In this document: positions 26,682 to 38,197 of the stretch, piece after piece | How positions within the stretch are numbered: position 1 is the stretch's first letter | Layout: each line of letters opens with the position of its first letter | Source: Aeromonas rivuli | GTDB taxonomy: Bacteria > Pseudomonadota > Gammaproteobacteria > Enterobacterales > Aeromonadaceae | Assembly: GCF_000820045.1 (NCBI RefSeq) | Contig: NZ_CDBJ01000055.1 | Span: forward strand, 1-64,000 | Length of the DNA stretch: 64,000 nt | Direction: 5' to 3' | Position numbers and translations under genes: made by a program | Notes under the pieces: model-generated | What the model saw: the letters and a program-made list of their open reading frames with translations, nothing else | Database searches by the model: none | Told to the model about the DNA's origin: nothing

Positions 26682-28040
26682 ATGTCGAATACCAAAGCGT
26701 GGCAGCAACAAGACGCCAGCCACCATCTGCACCCCTTTACCCATTTCCAGGCCCTGAACCAGAAGGGCAGCCGCATCATCACCGGGGCGCAAGGGGTCTA
26801 TCTCGAAGACTCAGAGGGGCACAAGATCCTCGATGGCATGGCGGGTCTCTGGTGCGTCAACATGGGCTATGGCCGTCAGGAGCTGGTGGACGCGGCCACC
26901 CGGCAGATGCAGCAGTTGCCTTATTACAACCTCTTCTTCCAGACCAGCCACCCGCCAGCGGTGCAGCTTGCCACCCTGTTGGCCGAGGTGACGCCGGCCC
27001 ACCTCAATCGTGTCTTCTTCACCGGCTCAGGGTCTGAGTGCAACGACACCGTGCTGCGCATGGTGCGCCACTATTGGGCGAGCCTGGGGCAACCGGACAA
27101 GCAGGTGATCATCAGCCGTCATAACGCCTATCACGGCTCCACCGTGGCCGGTGCCAGCCTGGGGGGCATGTCGGGCATGCATGCCCAGGGCGGTTTGCCG
27201 ATCCCGGGCATAGTGCATATCGATCAGCCCTATCACTTCGGTGAGGGTCAGGGCATGACGCCCCATGACTTCGGCCTGGCCCGGGCCCGTCAGCTGGAAG
27301 AGAAGATCCTGGCGCTGGGGGTGGAGAAGGTGGCGGCCTTCATCGGCGAACCCATTCAGGGTGCTGGTGGCGTCATCATTCCCCCTGACAGCTACTGGCC
27401 CGAGATCCAGCGCATCTGCGACAAGTACGGCATCTTGCTCATCGCCGACGAGGTGATCTGCGGCTTCGGTCGGACCGGACACTGGTTTGCCAGTGAGGAC
27501 TTTGGCATCAAACCCGATCTCATGTGTCTGGCCAAGGGCATCACCTCCGGCTATCTGCCCATGGGGGCCGTCATGGTCGGCGACAGGGTCGCCAAGGTAT
27601 TGATCGAGCAGGGCGGTGAGTTCAATCATGGCTTCACCTACTCGGGCCATCCGGTCGCCTGCGCCGTGGCCATTGCCAACATCCAGCTTATGCAAAGTGA
27701 AAGCATAGTTAAGCGGGTACATGATAATATCGGCCCCTATTTGCAGCGTCGCTGGCGCGAACTGGCCGATCATCCCATCGTCGGGGAAACCCGGGGCAAG
27801 GGCTTGGTGGCTGCGCTGGAAATAGTGCAGGACAAGGGGACAAATGCCCGCTTCCCGGCCTCGGCCAATGCGGGCATGACGTGCCGGGAGTTCTGCTTTA
27901 ACAATGGCTTGGTGATGAGGGCTGTCGGCGATACCATGATCATATCGCCCCCCTTGGTGATCACCGAGGAACAGGTTGATGAATTGGTCAATTTGGCCAG
28001 GCGCAGTTTAGATCTGACGGCAGAGAGGCTGGCAGGTTAA
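26682..28040 (+). CDS. spuC: polyamine (putrescine):pyruvate aminotransferase, class III
   Basis: A 452-residue PLP enzyme of aminotransferase class III. Visible are DGMAGLWCVNMGYG, FTGSGSECNDT, the PLP-phosphate and ring contacts in NAYHGST and IADEVICGFGRTG, and the Schiff-base Lys in CLAKGITSGYLPMG. It resembles Pseudomonas SpuC, which transfers the amino group of putrescine or cadaverine to pyruvate. GAGGAG precedes the ATG. It lies 64 bp after puuA and before potF. Confidence 0.85.
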   Translation: MSNTKAWQQQDASHHLHPFTHFQALNQKGSRIITGAQGVYLEDSEGHKILDGMAGLWCVNMGYGRQELVDAATRQMQQLPYYNLFFQTSHPPAVQLATLLAEVTPAHLNRVFFTGSGSECNDTVLRMVRHYWASLGQPDKQVIISRHNAYHGSTVAGASLGGMSGMHAQGGLPIPGIVHIDQPYHFGEGQGMTPHDFGLARARQLEEKILALGVEKVAAFIGEPIQGAGGVIIPPDSYWPEIQRICDKYGILLIADEVICGFGRTGHWFASEDFGIKPDLMCLAKGITSGYLPMGAVMVGDRVAKVLIEQGGEFNHGFTYSGHPVACAVAIANIQLMQSESIVKRVHDNIGPYLQRRWRELADHPIVGETRGKGLVAALEIVQDKGTNARFPASANAGMTCREFCFNNGLVMRAVGDTMIISPPLVITEEQVDELVNLARRSLDLTAERLAG

Positions 28041-28081
28041 TCGAGCCCTGGCCCGATTGCCGTGCGCATACATTTGCTTAG

Positions 28082-29191
<1,110 letters not shown>

Positions 29192-29299
29192 CCGCAATAC
29201 CCCTCCCGGTCTGCCGTTTGGCCGGGAGGGTTCCCACGCAAGGTGGGCAGACGACCGTATGGATGCGGAACCTCTCTTCCAAGGACATAAAGGAGTTAA

Positions 29300-30388
<1,089 letters not shown>

Positions 30389-30466
30389 CCTTGGCGCCCG
30401 CTTGGGCGCCAGTTGTTTTTATGGATTGACCCTCCGGTCACTATTTCAAGTCGGGAGTGAGTGGTA

Positions 30467-31621
30467 ATGGCAATAGCCTCCAGCGCCTATAAGAAAGCCC
30501 TCGAGGGCAGCCAGCAACCCAAAGAGGTGCTGGTAAAAATAGACAGGATCAGCAAGCAGTTCGATGAGACCCTGGCGGTCGACAACGTCTCGCTGACCAT
30601 CAACAAGGGCGAGATCTTTGCCCTGCTTGGCGGCTCCGGCTCGGGGAAATCCACCCTGTTGCGGATGCTGGCAGGCTTCGAGCGTCCGAGTGAGGGACGG
30701 CTCTTCCTCGATGGGGTCGACATCACCGACATGCCGCCCTATGAGCGTCCGATCAACATGATGTTCCAGTCCTACGCCCTGTTCCCGCACATGTCGGTGG
30801 CCCAGAACATCGCCTTCGGCCTCAAGCAGGACGGTCTGGCCAAGGCCGAGATCGACGCCCGGGTGGAGGAGATGCTCAAGCTGGTGCAGATGAGTCAGTA
30901 TGCCAAGCGCAAACCCCATCAGCTCTCAGGTGGTCAGCGCCAGCGGGTTGCCCTGGCCCGTTCCCTGGCCAAGCGCCCCAAGCTGTTGCTGCTCGATGAG
31001 CCCATGGGGGCACTGGACAAGAAGTTGCGTTCGCAGATGCAGCTCGAGCTGGTGGAGATCATCGAGCGGGTCGGGGTGACCTGCGTCATGGTGACCCATG
31101 ATCAGGAAGAGGCCATGACCATGGCCGAGCGTATCGCCATCATGCACCTGGGCTGCATCGAGCAGATTGGCAGCCCGAAAGATATCTACGAGACCCCGGT
31201 CAGTCGGCAGGTGTGCGAGTTCATCGGCAACGTCAATCTGTTCGATGGCTTGCTGGTGGCGGATGAGCAGGACCACGCCATCATCGCCTGTGCGGATCTG
31301 GAGCAGCCCATCTATGTGGGGCACGGCATCAGCTCCCGCGCCGAGAACAAGAAGGTCTCCTACGCCTTGCGTCCGGAGAAGCTGCTGATGAGCACTCAGA
31401 AACCGAGTGAGCTGGAGCATCCCGACTTCAACTGGACCACAGGACAGGTGTACGACATCGCCTATCTGGGCGGCCACTCCGTTTATCACATCCAGCTGCC
31501 CTCGGGCAAAATTGTGCAGGCCTTCATCGCCAATGCCGAACGTCACGGCAAGCGGCCGACCTGGGATGACCAGGTGTTCCTCTACTGGGAAGATGACAGC
31601 GGCGTGGTATTGCAATCATGA
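30467..31621 (+). CDS. potG: putrescine ABC transporter ATP-binding protein PotG
   Basis: A 384-residue ABC ATPase: Walker A GGSGSGKST (55-63), signature LSGGQRQRVALAR, Walker B LLLLDEPMGALDKK, and a C-terminal TOBE region (SYALRPEKLLM). The match with E. coli PotG is close through the ATPase core. I start at ATG 30467 (GGGAG 9 bases upstream); a GTG at 30461 is in frame. Its stop overlaps potH by four bases, so the two are translationally coupled. Confidence 0.92.
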   Translation: MAIASSAYKKALEGSQQPKEVLVKIDRISKQFDETLAVDNVSLTINKGEIFALLGGSGSGKSTLLRMLAGFERPSEGRLFLDGVDITDMPPYERPINMMFQSYALFPHMSVAQNIAFGLKQDGLAKAEIDARVEEMLKLVQMSQYAKRKPHQLSGGQRQRVALARSLAKRPKLLLLDEPMGALDKKLRSQMQLELVEIIERVGVTCVMVTHDQEEAMTMAERIAIMHLGCIEQIGSPKDIYETPVSRQVCEFIGNVNLFDGLLVADEQDHAIIACADLEQPIYVGHGISSRAENKKVSYALRPEKLLMSTQKPSELEHPDFNWTTGQVYDIAYLGGHSVYHIQLPSGKIVQAFIANAERHGKRPTWDDQVFLYWEDDSGVVLQS

Positions 31622-32523
31622 CCCCACTGAGACGACTCAAGCGGTTGGGGGGCCGCCAGCTGGTGATCGGCATCCCCTTCTTCTGGCTGTTCCTCTTCTT
31701 CCTGCTGCCCTTCATCATAGTGGTGAAGATAAGCTTCGCCGAAGCGGACGTGGCCATTCCTCCTTACACAGACGTGGTGAGCTGGGCCGATGATCAGCTG
31801 ACCATATTGCTGAATCTGGGCAACTATGTGCTGCTCGGCGATGATGATCTCTATCTGGCGGCCTATCTGGGCTCCCTCAAGATGGCGTTCTTCAGCACCC
31901 TGATCTGCCTGCTGATCGGTTATCCCATGGCCTATGCCATCGCCCGGGCCAGCAAGGAGAATCAGACGGTGCTGCTGCTGCTGATCATGATGCCGACCTG
32001 GACGGCCATCCTGATCCGGGTGTATGCCTGGATGGGCATTCTCAGCAACAATGGCCTGCTCAATGGCTTCTTGCTGAACATGGGGCTCATCAGTGAGCCG
32101 ATCCAGATCCTCAATACCAACCTGGCGGTCTATATAGGCGTGGTTTACTCCTATCTGCCGTTCATGATTTTGCCGCTCTATGCCAACCTGGTGAAGCATG
32201 ACATGAGCCTGCTGGAAGCCGCGGCCGATCTGGGGTCGAGCGACACCAACAGCTTCTGGAAGATCACGGTACCGCTCTCCAAGAACGGCATCATCGCTGG
32301 CTGCATGCTGGTGTTCATTCCGGTGGTGGGTGAGTTCGTCATCCCCGAACTGCTCGGCGGTCCCGAGACCCTGATGATAGGCAAGGTGATGTGGCAGGAG
32401 TTCTTCAACAACCGCGACTGGCCCGTCGCCTCGGCCCTGGCTGTGGTCATGCTGGTGGTGTTGATCATCCCCATCATTCTGTTCAACCGTAACCAGGCCA
32501 AAGAGCTGGAGGGCAAGGCATGA
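31618..32523 (+). CDS. potH: putrescine ABC transporter permease PotH
   Basis: A 301-residue inner-membrane permease with six predicted helices and the EAA motif (EAAADLGSSDTNSFWKITVPLS) that contacts the ATPase. It overlaps potG (ATGA) and potI (ATGA), a tight operon. With PotI it forms the membrane channel of the putrescine importer. Confidence 0.92.
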   Translation: MTPLRRLKRLGGRQLVIGIPFFWLFLFFLLPFIIVVKISFAEADVAIPPYTDVVSWADDQLTILLNLGNYVLLGDDDLYLAAYLGSLKMAFFSTLICLLIGYPMAYAIARASKENQTVLLLLIMMPTWTAILIRVYAWMGILSNNGLLNGFLLNMGLISEPIQILNTNLAVYIGVVYSYLPFMILPLYANLVKHDMSLLEAAADLGSSDTNSFWKITVPLSKNGIIAGCMLVFIPVVGEFVIPELLGGPETLMIGKVMWQEFFNNRDWPVASALAVVMLVVLIIPIILFNRNQAKELEGKA

Positions 32524-33362
32524 AGCGCATCAATTTTCCCAGCCTGATGCTGGTGCTCGGCTTGCTGTTTATCTACCTGCCCATGGTCATCATGGTGATC
32601 TACTCCTTCAACGCCTCCAAGTTGGTGACGGTCTGGGGGGGCTGGTCCCTGAAGTGGTATTTTGGGCTGCTCGAAAATACCCAGTTGATGACGGCCGTGA
32701 TGCGTTCTCTCGAGATCGCCTTCTACACTGCCATCGCCGCGGTAGCATTGGGCACCCTGGCGGCCTTCGTGCTGACCCGGATCGCCAATTTCAAGGGACG
32801 CACCCTGTTTGGCGGCATGGTCACGGCACCCCTGGTCATGCCGGAGGTGATCACGGGCCTGTCATTGCTGTTGCTGTTCGTGGCCATGGCGCAGCTGGTG
32901 GGCTGGCCCGCCGAGCGGGGCATGGTGACTATCTGGATCGCCCACACCACCTTCTGTACCGCCTATGTGGCCGTGGTGGTGTCGGCACGGTTGAGAGAGC
33001 TGGATCTCTCCATCGAGGAGGCGGCCATGGATCTGGGGGCCAAGCCCTGGAAGGTGTTCTTCCTGATCACCATCCCCATGATTGCCCCCTCGCTGGCCGC
33101 CGGTGGCATGATGTCATTCGCCCTGTCGCTGGATGACCTGGTGCTCGCCAGCTTCGTCTCCGGACCTGGCTCTACCACCCTGCCGATGGAGGTATTCTCC
33201 GCGGTGCGTCTGGGGGTCAAGCCGGAGATCAACGCGGTGGCGAGCCTGATATTGCTCTCCGTCTCCATCTTCACCTTCGCCAGCTGGTTCCTGATGGCCC
33301 GTGCCGAGAAGCGGCGCCGGGCGGAAATCTCCCAGATGCTGCAGATGCAGTCGGTGACCTGA
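32520..33362 (+). CDS. potI: putrescine ABC transporter permease PotI
   Basis: A 280-residue permease with six predicted helices and the EAA loop (EEAAMDLGAKPWKVF). N-terminal LPMVIMVIYSFNASKLVTVWGG is typical of PotI/PotC. Last gene of the polyamine cluster; it overlaps potH by four bases. Confidence 0.92.
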   Translation: MKRINFPSLMLVLGLLFIYLPMVIMVIYSFNASKLVTVWGGWSLKWYFGLLENTQLMTAVMRSLEIAFYTAIAAVALGTLAAFVLTRIANFKGRTLFGGMVTAPLVMPEVITGLSLLLLFVAMAQLVGWPAERGMVTIWIAHTTFCTAYVAVVVSARLRELDLSIEEAAMDLGAKPWKVFFLITIPMIAPSLAAGGMMSFALSLDDLVLASFVSGPGSTTLPMEVFSAVRLGVKPEINAVASLILLSVSIFTFASWFLMARAEKRRRAEISQMLQMQSVT

Positions 33363-33405
33363 GTCTGATAACATCCGCATTCTCTCGTCAATCAGGAGGA
33401 TGAGA

Positions 33406-34119
33406 ATGCGGATTTCCCTCTTCACTGGATCTGGTGCCGAACTGGCCCCCGGTCTGGTCAGCGCCATTCACAAGTCAGTCGTCACTGATGCCATCTTCTG
33501 CTCCTTGCAGGGGCTGAGCGGAGACGAGCAGACCGAGACTCGCCATCATGGCGGCATAGAGCGCGCCCTGCACTACTACCCCGCGGAACATTATGCCTGG
33601 TGGCAGACCTGGCAACAGGCCATGGCACTGCCCGAGCCCGGCACTCCCTGGCAGCCAGCGGCCTTTGGTGAAAACCTCTCCGGGCTCGGCCTGACCGAAA
33701 CCGCTGCTTGCATCGGTGATGTCTATCGGCTCGGTGAGGCACTCATCCAGATCAGCCAGCCGCGCTCCCCCTGCTTCAAGCTCAATCTGCGCTTTGGTTA
33801 TGCCCAGGCCCAGGTCTCCCAGGTGATGCAGCTCAGTGGCCGCTGTGGCTGGCTGCTGCGGGTGTTGGAGGAGGGGGTGATAGCGCCGGATGCCGAGCTG
33901 ATCCTGGTGGATAGCCCCTATCCTGCCTTAAGCGTGAAACGTTGTGCCGACATCCTCTTCAATCAGGTGCGCAATGAAGATGATCTGCTGCTGCTCACCG
34001 AGACCCCGGCCCTGTCGCCGGGTTGGCGGCAACATGCGGCGCACTGGTTGGAACACGGCACTGTCGCGGACTGGAGCCGTCGTCTGATGGGGCCGGCAGC
34101 TTTTCGCCCGGTGGTATGA
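33406..34119 (+). CDS. yiiM: MOSC domain protein YiiM
   Basis: A 237-residue protein with a MOSC domain: GLSGDEQTETRHHGG, FGENLSGLGLTE, and the sulfur-carrying cysteine region SQPRSPCFKLN. E. coli YiiM uses molybdenum cofactor to reduce N-hydroxylated compounds such as 6-N-hydroxylaminopurine. AGGAGG (33394-33399) lies 6 bases before ATG 33406, so I prefer it to ATG 33400, which touches that site. Separate from the pot operon by about 40 bp. Confidence 0.85.
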   Translation: MRISLFTGSGAELAPGLVSAIHKSVVTDAIFCSLQGLSGDEQTETRHHGGIERALHYYPAEHYAWWQTWQQAMALPEPGTPWQPAAFGENLSGLGLTETAACIGDVYRLGEALIQISQPRSPCFKLNLRFGYAQAQVSQVMQLSGRCGWLLRVLEEGVIAPDAELILVDSPYPALSVKRCADILFNQVRNEDDLLLLTETPALSPGWRQHAAHWLEHGTVADWSRRLMGPAAFRPVV

Positions 34120-34245
34120 AGATGGGCAAAGGCGATGGCTCAGGTGGCTGGGCTGTCCCGACTGGGCGGGATTTTCGACGCTTGGCGCCGATAGCCCAAG
34201 AGTTGAACTAACCACGGCTTTTTTAGGCGTTAACTGAAAAAAGAC

Positions 34246-34274
34246 TTGTGCCTTGTGCGGGCATTAGGTAAATT
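34246..34274 (+). promoter_or_regulatory. promoter of tRNA-Pro
   Basis: TTGTGC (34246-34251) and TAAATT (34269-34274) are 17 bases apart, followed by the GC-rich discriminator CTCGCCCCGC. This is the pattern of stringently controlled stable-RNA promoters. Confidence 0.75.
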
Positions 34275-34290
34275 CTCGCCCCGCAGACAT

Positions 34291-34367
<77 letters not shown>

Positions 34368-34374
34368 TTTTTAG

Positions 34375-34404
34375 AAAAGGCCGCTCAATAGAGCGGCCTT
34401 TTCG
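34375..34404 (+). terminator. tRNA-Pro terminator
   Basis: AAAAGGCCGCTC/GAGCGGCCTTTT with a four-base loop, eight bases after the tRNA end. Confidence 0.9.
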
Positions 34405-34624
34405 CATTCTGACATCCAGCAGTTTTCCGTTCGGGTCATGGCATTGCGCCAGTTGCCCCACTGAGAGTGGTGCTGCATTCAGCCGTGGGTGGCGCGCACA
34501 AAAAGTCGGGCCACCGCTTGGTGGCCCTGGGTGAGACCTGTGGTAGATCCCGTGATCTTTCAGATTTTCACTAGTTCGCTATGGGTCTTGTCTATGGTGC
34601 CCTCCTTGCGCGCCAGGCGCTCAC

Positions 34625-35152
34625 TCAGATATGCCAGTGGCTGTGCTGCAACGCCTTGAAGCTGTGTTGTGGTTGCAGAGCCGCGTGTTTGGGATACTCG
34701 CTGATGAAGTGTTCAATGCCTTCCATCAGCCTCATCCGCAACGAAGAAACGGGCTCGTGCCAGGCTTGCAGACAGAGGTGACCAGGGATCAGCAAGGCTT
34801 GGTATTGCTCCTTGAGATCGACGGGCCAAGGCTCTATACCGGAACTGGGATGCAGTAAATACTGAGCGGCAGGGGCGCGGGCATAAATGAACTGAACGTT
34901 GGCCAAATCGCGTTGGCAAAGCGTTTGACTGCCGATATGGCAAGTCAGATAGCGTCCTGTGTTCAGATCCAGAAAGTGACCACGTTGCCGACAGGGGACT
35001 ATGCGGTACCAGGGCAGTTGAGCATCCGGGGCATAGCCCTGAAGCTCCTGTTCCAGCCAGTGGCGACACTCGGGTGTCTGCACCTCATTGCACATGGATT
35101 CAAGTTGCTGCAACAAGACACTGGGTGATGCAACTGCCAGACTCGCACTCAT
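34625..35152 (-). CDS. AbiTii domain-containing protein
   Basis: A 175-residue protein whose first 100 residues resemble the AbiTii domain seen in abortive-infection and other defence proteins: a helix with LLQQLESM, then HWLEQELQGY, PWYR and GHFLD. The C-terminal part is not recognised. The start is uncertain: AGAAGGAG touches ATG 35152, and a TTG eight codons upstream is also possible. The gene stands alone between tRNA-Pro and yigI, a position often taken by acquired genes, but no integrase or repeat of the tRNA end is visible. Confidence 0.5.
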   Translation of the reverse strand: MSASLAVASPSVLLQQLESMCNEVQTPECRHWLEQELQGYAPDAQLPWYRIVPCRQRGHFLDLNTGRYLTCHIGSQTLCQRDLANVQFIYARAPAAQYLLHPSSGIEPWPVDLKEQYQALLIPGHLCLQAWHEPVSSLRMRLMEGIEHFISEYPKHAALQPQHSFKALQHSHWHI

Positions 35153-35272
35153 CTCCTTCTCCCTTCTGCATGACAATCCCGACTTCCAGTATGGACCCGA
35201 TGACGATGAGGGGGAGGGGAATCTAATGATTAAAAATGGATTAACATCGCTGTTTTTATGCAATCGAGGCGT

Positions 35273-35737
35273 TTAACCAACCAGATAGGTACCGGTGCCG
35301 AAGGCGATATGAGTCCCCTCTTCGTTGTGCAGCTCCATGCGGGCAACCGCCACCTTGCTGCCGGATCGGATGATGTGGGCGGTGGCAATGAACTCGGTGC
35401 CCCGGCCAGGGCGCAGGTAGTCGACTCGCAGGTCTATGGTGCCGAGACGGGAGAAGCGCTCCTTGAGATAGCTGGGGGAGAAATCCTCCAGCTCGTCGAG
35501 GCAGGAGGCGGCCACTATCATGCCCCCCGCCACATCGAGCAGGCTGGCGGTGACACCCCCGTGCAATATGTTGTGGAAGGGGTTGCCGACCAGTTTCCCC
35601 TCCATGCCTATCCGCAGCTCGACCCGCTCGAAGTCATAGTGGGTCACCCGGATGCCCAGCAGCTGGTTGAATGGCATCTGCTCGGCGAACAGTGTGGCAA
35701 TGCCACTTAGCGCCATCTTCTTCATCATCTCTTTCAT
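35273..35737 (-). CDS. yigI: hotdog-fold acyl-CoA thioesterase YigI
   Basis: A 154-residue protein of the PaaI/YigI thioesterase group. The core FHNILHGGVTASLLDVAGGM holds the hotdog helix, and the second half (LGTIDLRVDYLRPGRG, KVAVARMELHNEE) closely matches E. coli YigI, reported to act on medium- and long-chain acyl-CoA. In E. coli, yigI also lies close to recQ; here the two are divergent. Confidence 0.88.
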   Translation of the reverse strand: MKEMMKKMALSGIATLFAEQMPFNQLLGIRVTHYDFERVELRIGMEGKLVGNPFHNILHGGVTASLLDVAGGMIVAASCLDELEDFSPSYLKERFSRLGTIDLRVDYLRPGRGTEFIATAHIIRSGSKVAVARMELHNEEGTHIAFGTGTYLVG

Positions 35738-35861
35738 CTATCCATCCCTGCACAAGCCGAGTAAAAACTCCAGCCAGTCTGCAACAAGACATTAACATCC
35801 GCAATGGCAGGTTTATTGTGGGGGCCCGCTGCTTTAGAATGGCGCCCCCAGAGGAGAGACC

Positions 35862-37697
35862 ATGACCGCCATCGCCGATACCCTGCCCGATTCTCCGCCA
35901 GAGACTCCCCTCAGCCTGTTGCAGGCGGTATTCGGCTACCAGCAATTTCGGCCGGGCCAGCAGGAGATCATCGAACAGATCATCGCGGGGCGTGACGGTC
36001 TGGTGCTCAAGCCCACCGGCGGTGGAAAATCCCTCTGTTACCAGATCCCGGCGCTGCTGCGACCCGGGCTGGGGGTGGTCGTCTCTCCCCTCATCTCCCT
36101 GATGAAGGATCAGGTCGATAGCCTGAGAGCGAACGGGGTGGCGGCTGCCTACATCAACTCGGCGCTGAGCCGGGAAGAGCTGATCCAGCACTTTGCCGCC
36201 ATGCGCCGGGGCGAGATCAAGATTGTCTATGTCTCCCCCGAGCGGTTGCTGCAGCACGAATTCATGGACCGTCTGGCCGAGCAACCCCTGGGCCTGTTCG
36301 CTATCGACGAGGCCCACTGCGTCTCCCAGTGGGGGCATGATTTTCGCCCGGAGTACGCAGCCCTTGGCCGACTCAAGCAGTGGTTCCCCCATGTCCCCGT
36401 TGTGGCGCTCACCGCCACCGCCGATGAGGCGACCCGGCGCGACATACTGCATCGCCTCGAGTTGCAGGATCCCTTCGTTCACACCGCCAGCTTTGACAGA
36501 CCCAACATCCGCTACAGCCTGGTGGAGAAGTTCAAGGCGGCGGAGCAGCTACTGCGTTACGTCCAGGGCCAGAAGGGCAACTGCGGCATTGTGTACTGCT
36601 CCAGTCGCAACCGGGTGGAGGAGGTGGCCGAGCGCCTGGTGCGTCACGGCAGCAAGGCGGCCCCCTATCATGCCGGCCTGCCCCTGGAACAGCGCCAGCG
36701 CACCCAGGAAGACTTCCTCAAGGATGACGTCGAGATAGTGGTGGCGACGGTGGCATTCGGCATGGGTATCGACAAGCCCAATGTGCGTTTCGTGGTGCAC
36801 TACGACGTGCCCAAGAACATCGAATCTTATTATCAGGAGACGGGCCGGGCCGGGCGCGATGGCACGCCAGCCGAGGCGCTGCTGCTCTATGATCCCGCCG
36901 ACATTGGCCGGGTACGGCGCCTGCTCGACAACATCGAGAATCCCCAGCAGTTACAGGTGGAGCAATACAAGCTCAACGTGATGGCGGCCTTCGCCGAGGC
37001 CCAGACTTGCCGCCGTCAGGTGCTGCTCAACTATTTCAGCGAGTACAACGACAAGCCGTGTGGCAACTGCGACATCTGCCTGGATCCTCCCCAGAGCTAC
37101 GATGGCAGCGAGGATGCCCAGAAGGCGCTCTCCTGCGTCTGGCGAGTGGGTCAGGCCTTCGGGGTAGGCTATGTGGTGGAGGTGCTCAGAGGGTCGCTCA
37201 ACCAGCGCATCAAGGATCATGGTCATGACAAGCTGTCGACCTATGGCATCGGCAAGGATCAGAGCCACGAATACTGGATGAGCGTCATTCGCCAGCTGAT
37301 CCACAAGGGGCTGCTGACTCAGAACATCACCCGCAACCTGGTGTTGCAGCTGACCGAGGCGGCTCGCCCCGTGCTGCGCGGCGAGGTGAGGCTGGCGCTG
37401 GCGGTGCCACGGCTGCAGCCGATCTCCAGCCGCAAGGAGAAGCGCAATGGCCTGCTCGACAGCGCTAACTACGACAAGCGGCTCTTCAAGGAGCTGCGCG
37501 GCCTGCGCAAGCAGATCGCCGAACAGGAGGAGGTGCCGCCCTACGTGGTGTTCAACGATGCCACCTTGGTAGAGATGGCCCAGCTCATGCCGATGACCGA
37601 GATGGAGCTACTGGCGGTCAATGGGGTCGGCCAGCGCAAGCTGGAGCGCTTCGGCGAGGCCTTCATGGATCTGATCATCGACTACTGCCGGCGCTAG
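35862..37697 (+). CDS. recQ: ATP-dependent DNA helicase RecQ
   Basis: A 611-residue 3'-5' helicase. It has Walker [29 protein letters not shown], motif [12 protein letters not shown], the zinc-binding cysteines (CRR, CGNCDIC) of the RecQ-Ct region, and a C-terminal HRDC domain ending [11 protein letters not shown]. The length equals E. coli RecQ (609). It acts in RecF-pathway recombination and in removing illegitimate recombination intermediates. GAGGAG precedes the ATG. Confidence 0.97.
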   Translation: MTAIADTLPDSPPETPLSLLQAVFGYQQFRPGQQEIIEQIIAGRDGLVLKPTGGGKSLCYQIPALLRPGLGVVVSPLISLMKDQVDSLRANGVAAAYINSALSREELIQHFAAMRRGEIKIVYVSPERLLQHEFMDRLAEQPLGLFAIDEAHCVSQWGHDFRPEYAALGRLKQWFPHVPVVALTATADEATRRDILHRLELQDPFVHTASFDRPNIRYSLVEKFKAAEQLLRYVQGQKGNCGIVYCSSRNRVEEVAERLVRHGSKAAPYHAGLPLEQRQRTQEDFLKDDVEIVVATVAFGMGIDKPNVRFVVHYDVPKNIESYYQETGRAGRDGTPAEALLLYDPADIGRVRRLLDNIENPQQLQVEQYKLNVMAAFAEAQTCRRQVLLNYFSEYNDKPCGNCDICLDPPQSYDGSEDAQKALSCVWRVGQAFGVGYVVEVLRGSLNQRIKDHGHDKLSTYGIGKDQSHEYWMSVIRQLIHKGLLTQNITRNLVLQLTEAARPVLRGEVRLALAVPRLQPISSRKEKRNGLLDSANYDKRLFKELRGLRKQIAEQEEVPPYVVFNDATLVEMAQLMPMTEMELLAVNGVGQRKLERFGEAFMDLIIDYCRR

Positions 37698-37723
37698 GGT
37701 CGATTAGCGCAGCGTAATCGACC
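37698..37723. repeat. REP-like palindrome after recQ
   Basis: GGTCGATTA/TAATCGACC flanking GCGCAGCG, beginning at the base after the recQ stop. This palindrome type recurs between genes in many gammaproteobacteria and resembles REP-like elements. There is no T run, so it is not a standard terminator. Confidence 0.5.
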
Positions 37724-37789
37724 GCAAAAGTGCCGGGTCTGATTGATATAGCGGCAGGGATGAGGCGCCCGTCTACCGGGCGCACAAGG

Positions 37790-38092
37790 TCACTTCAAGC
37801 TGGCGTAGTAGGCGGCGAGGTTGTCGATATCCGCATCGCTGAGCATGGCCATGAAGGGTGCCATCAAGGGTTCCTTGCGATCGCCATCGCGAAACGCCTC
37901 CATCTGTTTGGCGAGATAAGCTGCGTTCTGACCCGCCAGATGCGGGTAGCTGGCGACACTGGCCTTGCCATCGATGCCATGGCAGGCAGCGCACACCACC
38001 GCCTTCGCCTTGCCCGCCTCGACATCGGCCGCCTTGGCCTGATGTCCCCATACCAGTGCCAGCAGGGGCAGGGCATATAGCCATTTGTGCAT
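37790..38092 (-). CDS. small periplasmic monohaem cytochrome c
   Basis: A 100-residue protein: signal peptide (cleavage at AKA|ADV), haem attachment motif CAACH (C34-H38), and a distal Met in the segment LMAPFMAML as the likely sixth ligand. It is of the class I c553/c4-like type and would carry electrons in the periplasm. It is divergent from selO. Confidence 0.85.
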   Translation of the reverse strand: MHKWLYALPLLALVWGHQAKAADVEAGKAKAVVCAACHGIDGKASVASYPHLAGQNAAYLAKQMEAFRDGDRKEPLMAPFMAMLSDADIDNLAAYYASLK

Positions 38093-38197
38093 CTTCTTCT
38101 CCTTGAAATGAAATTGGACCATCGCCCGTTGGCCGGATTGGGCCGACGGCGGTATAACAGAGTGACACGAGCATACGCAGGGACGAATCGCACCACC

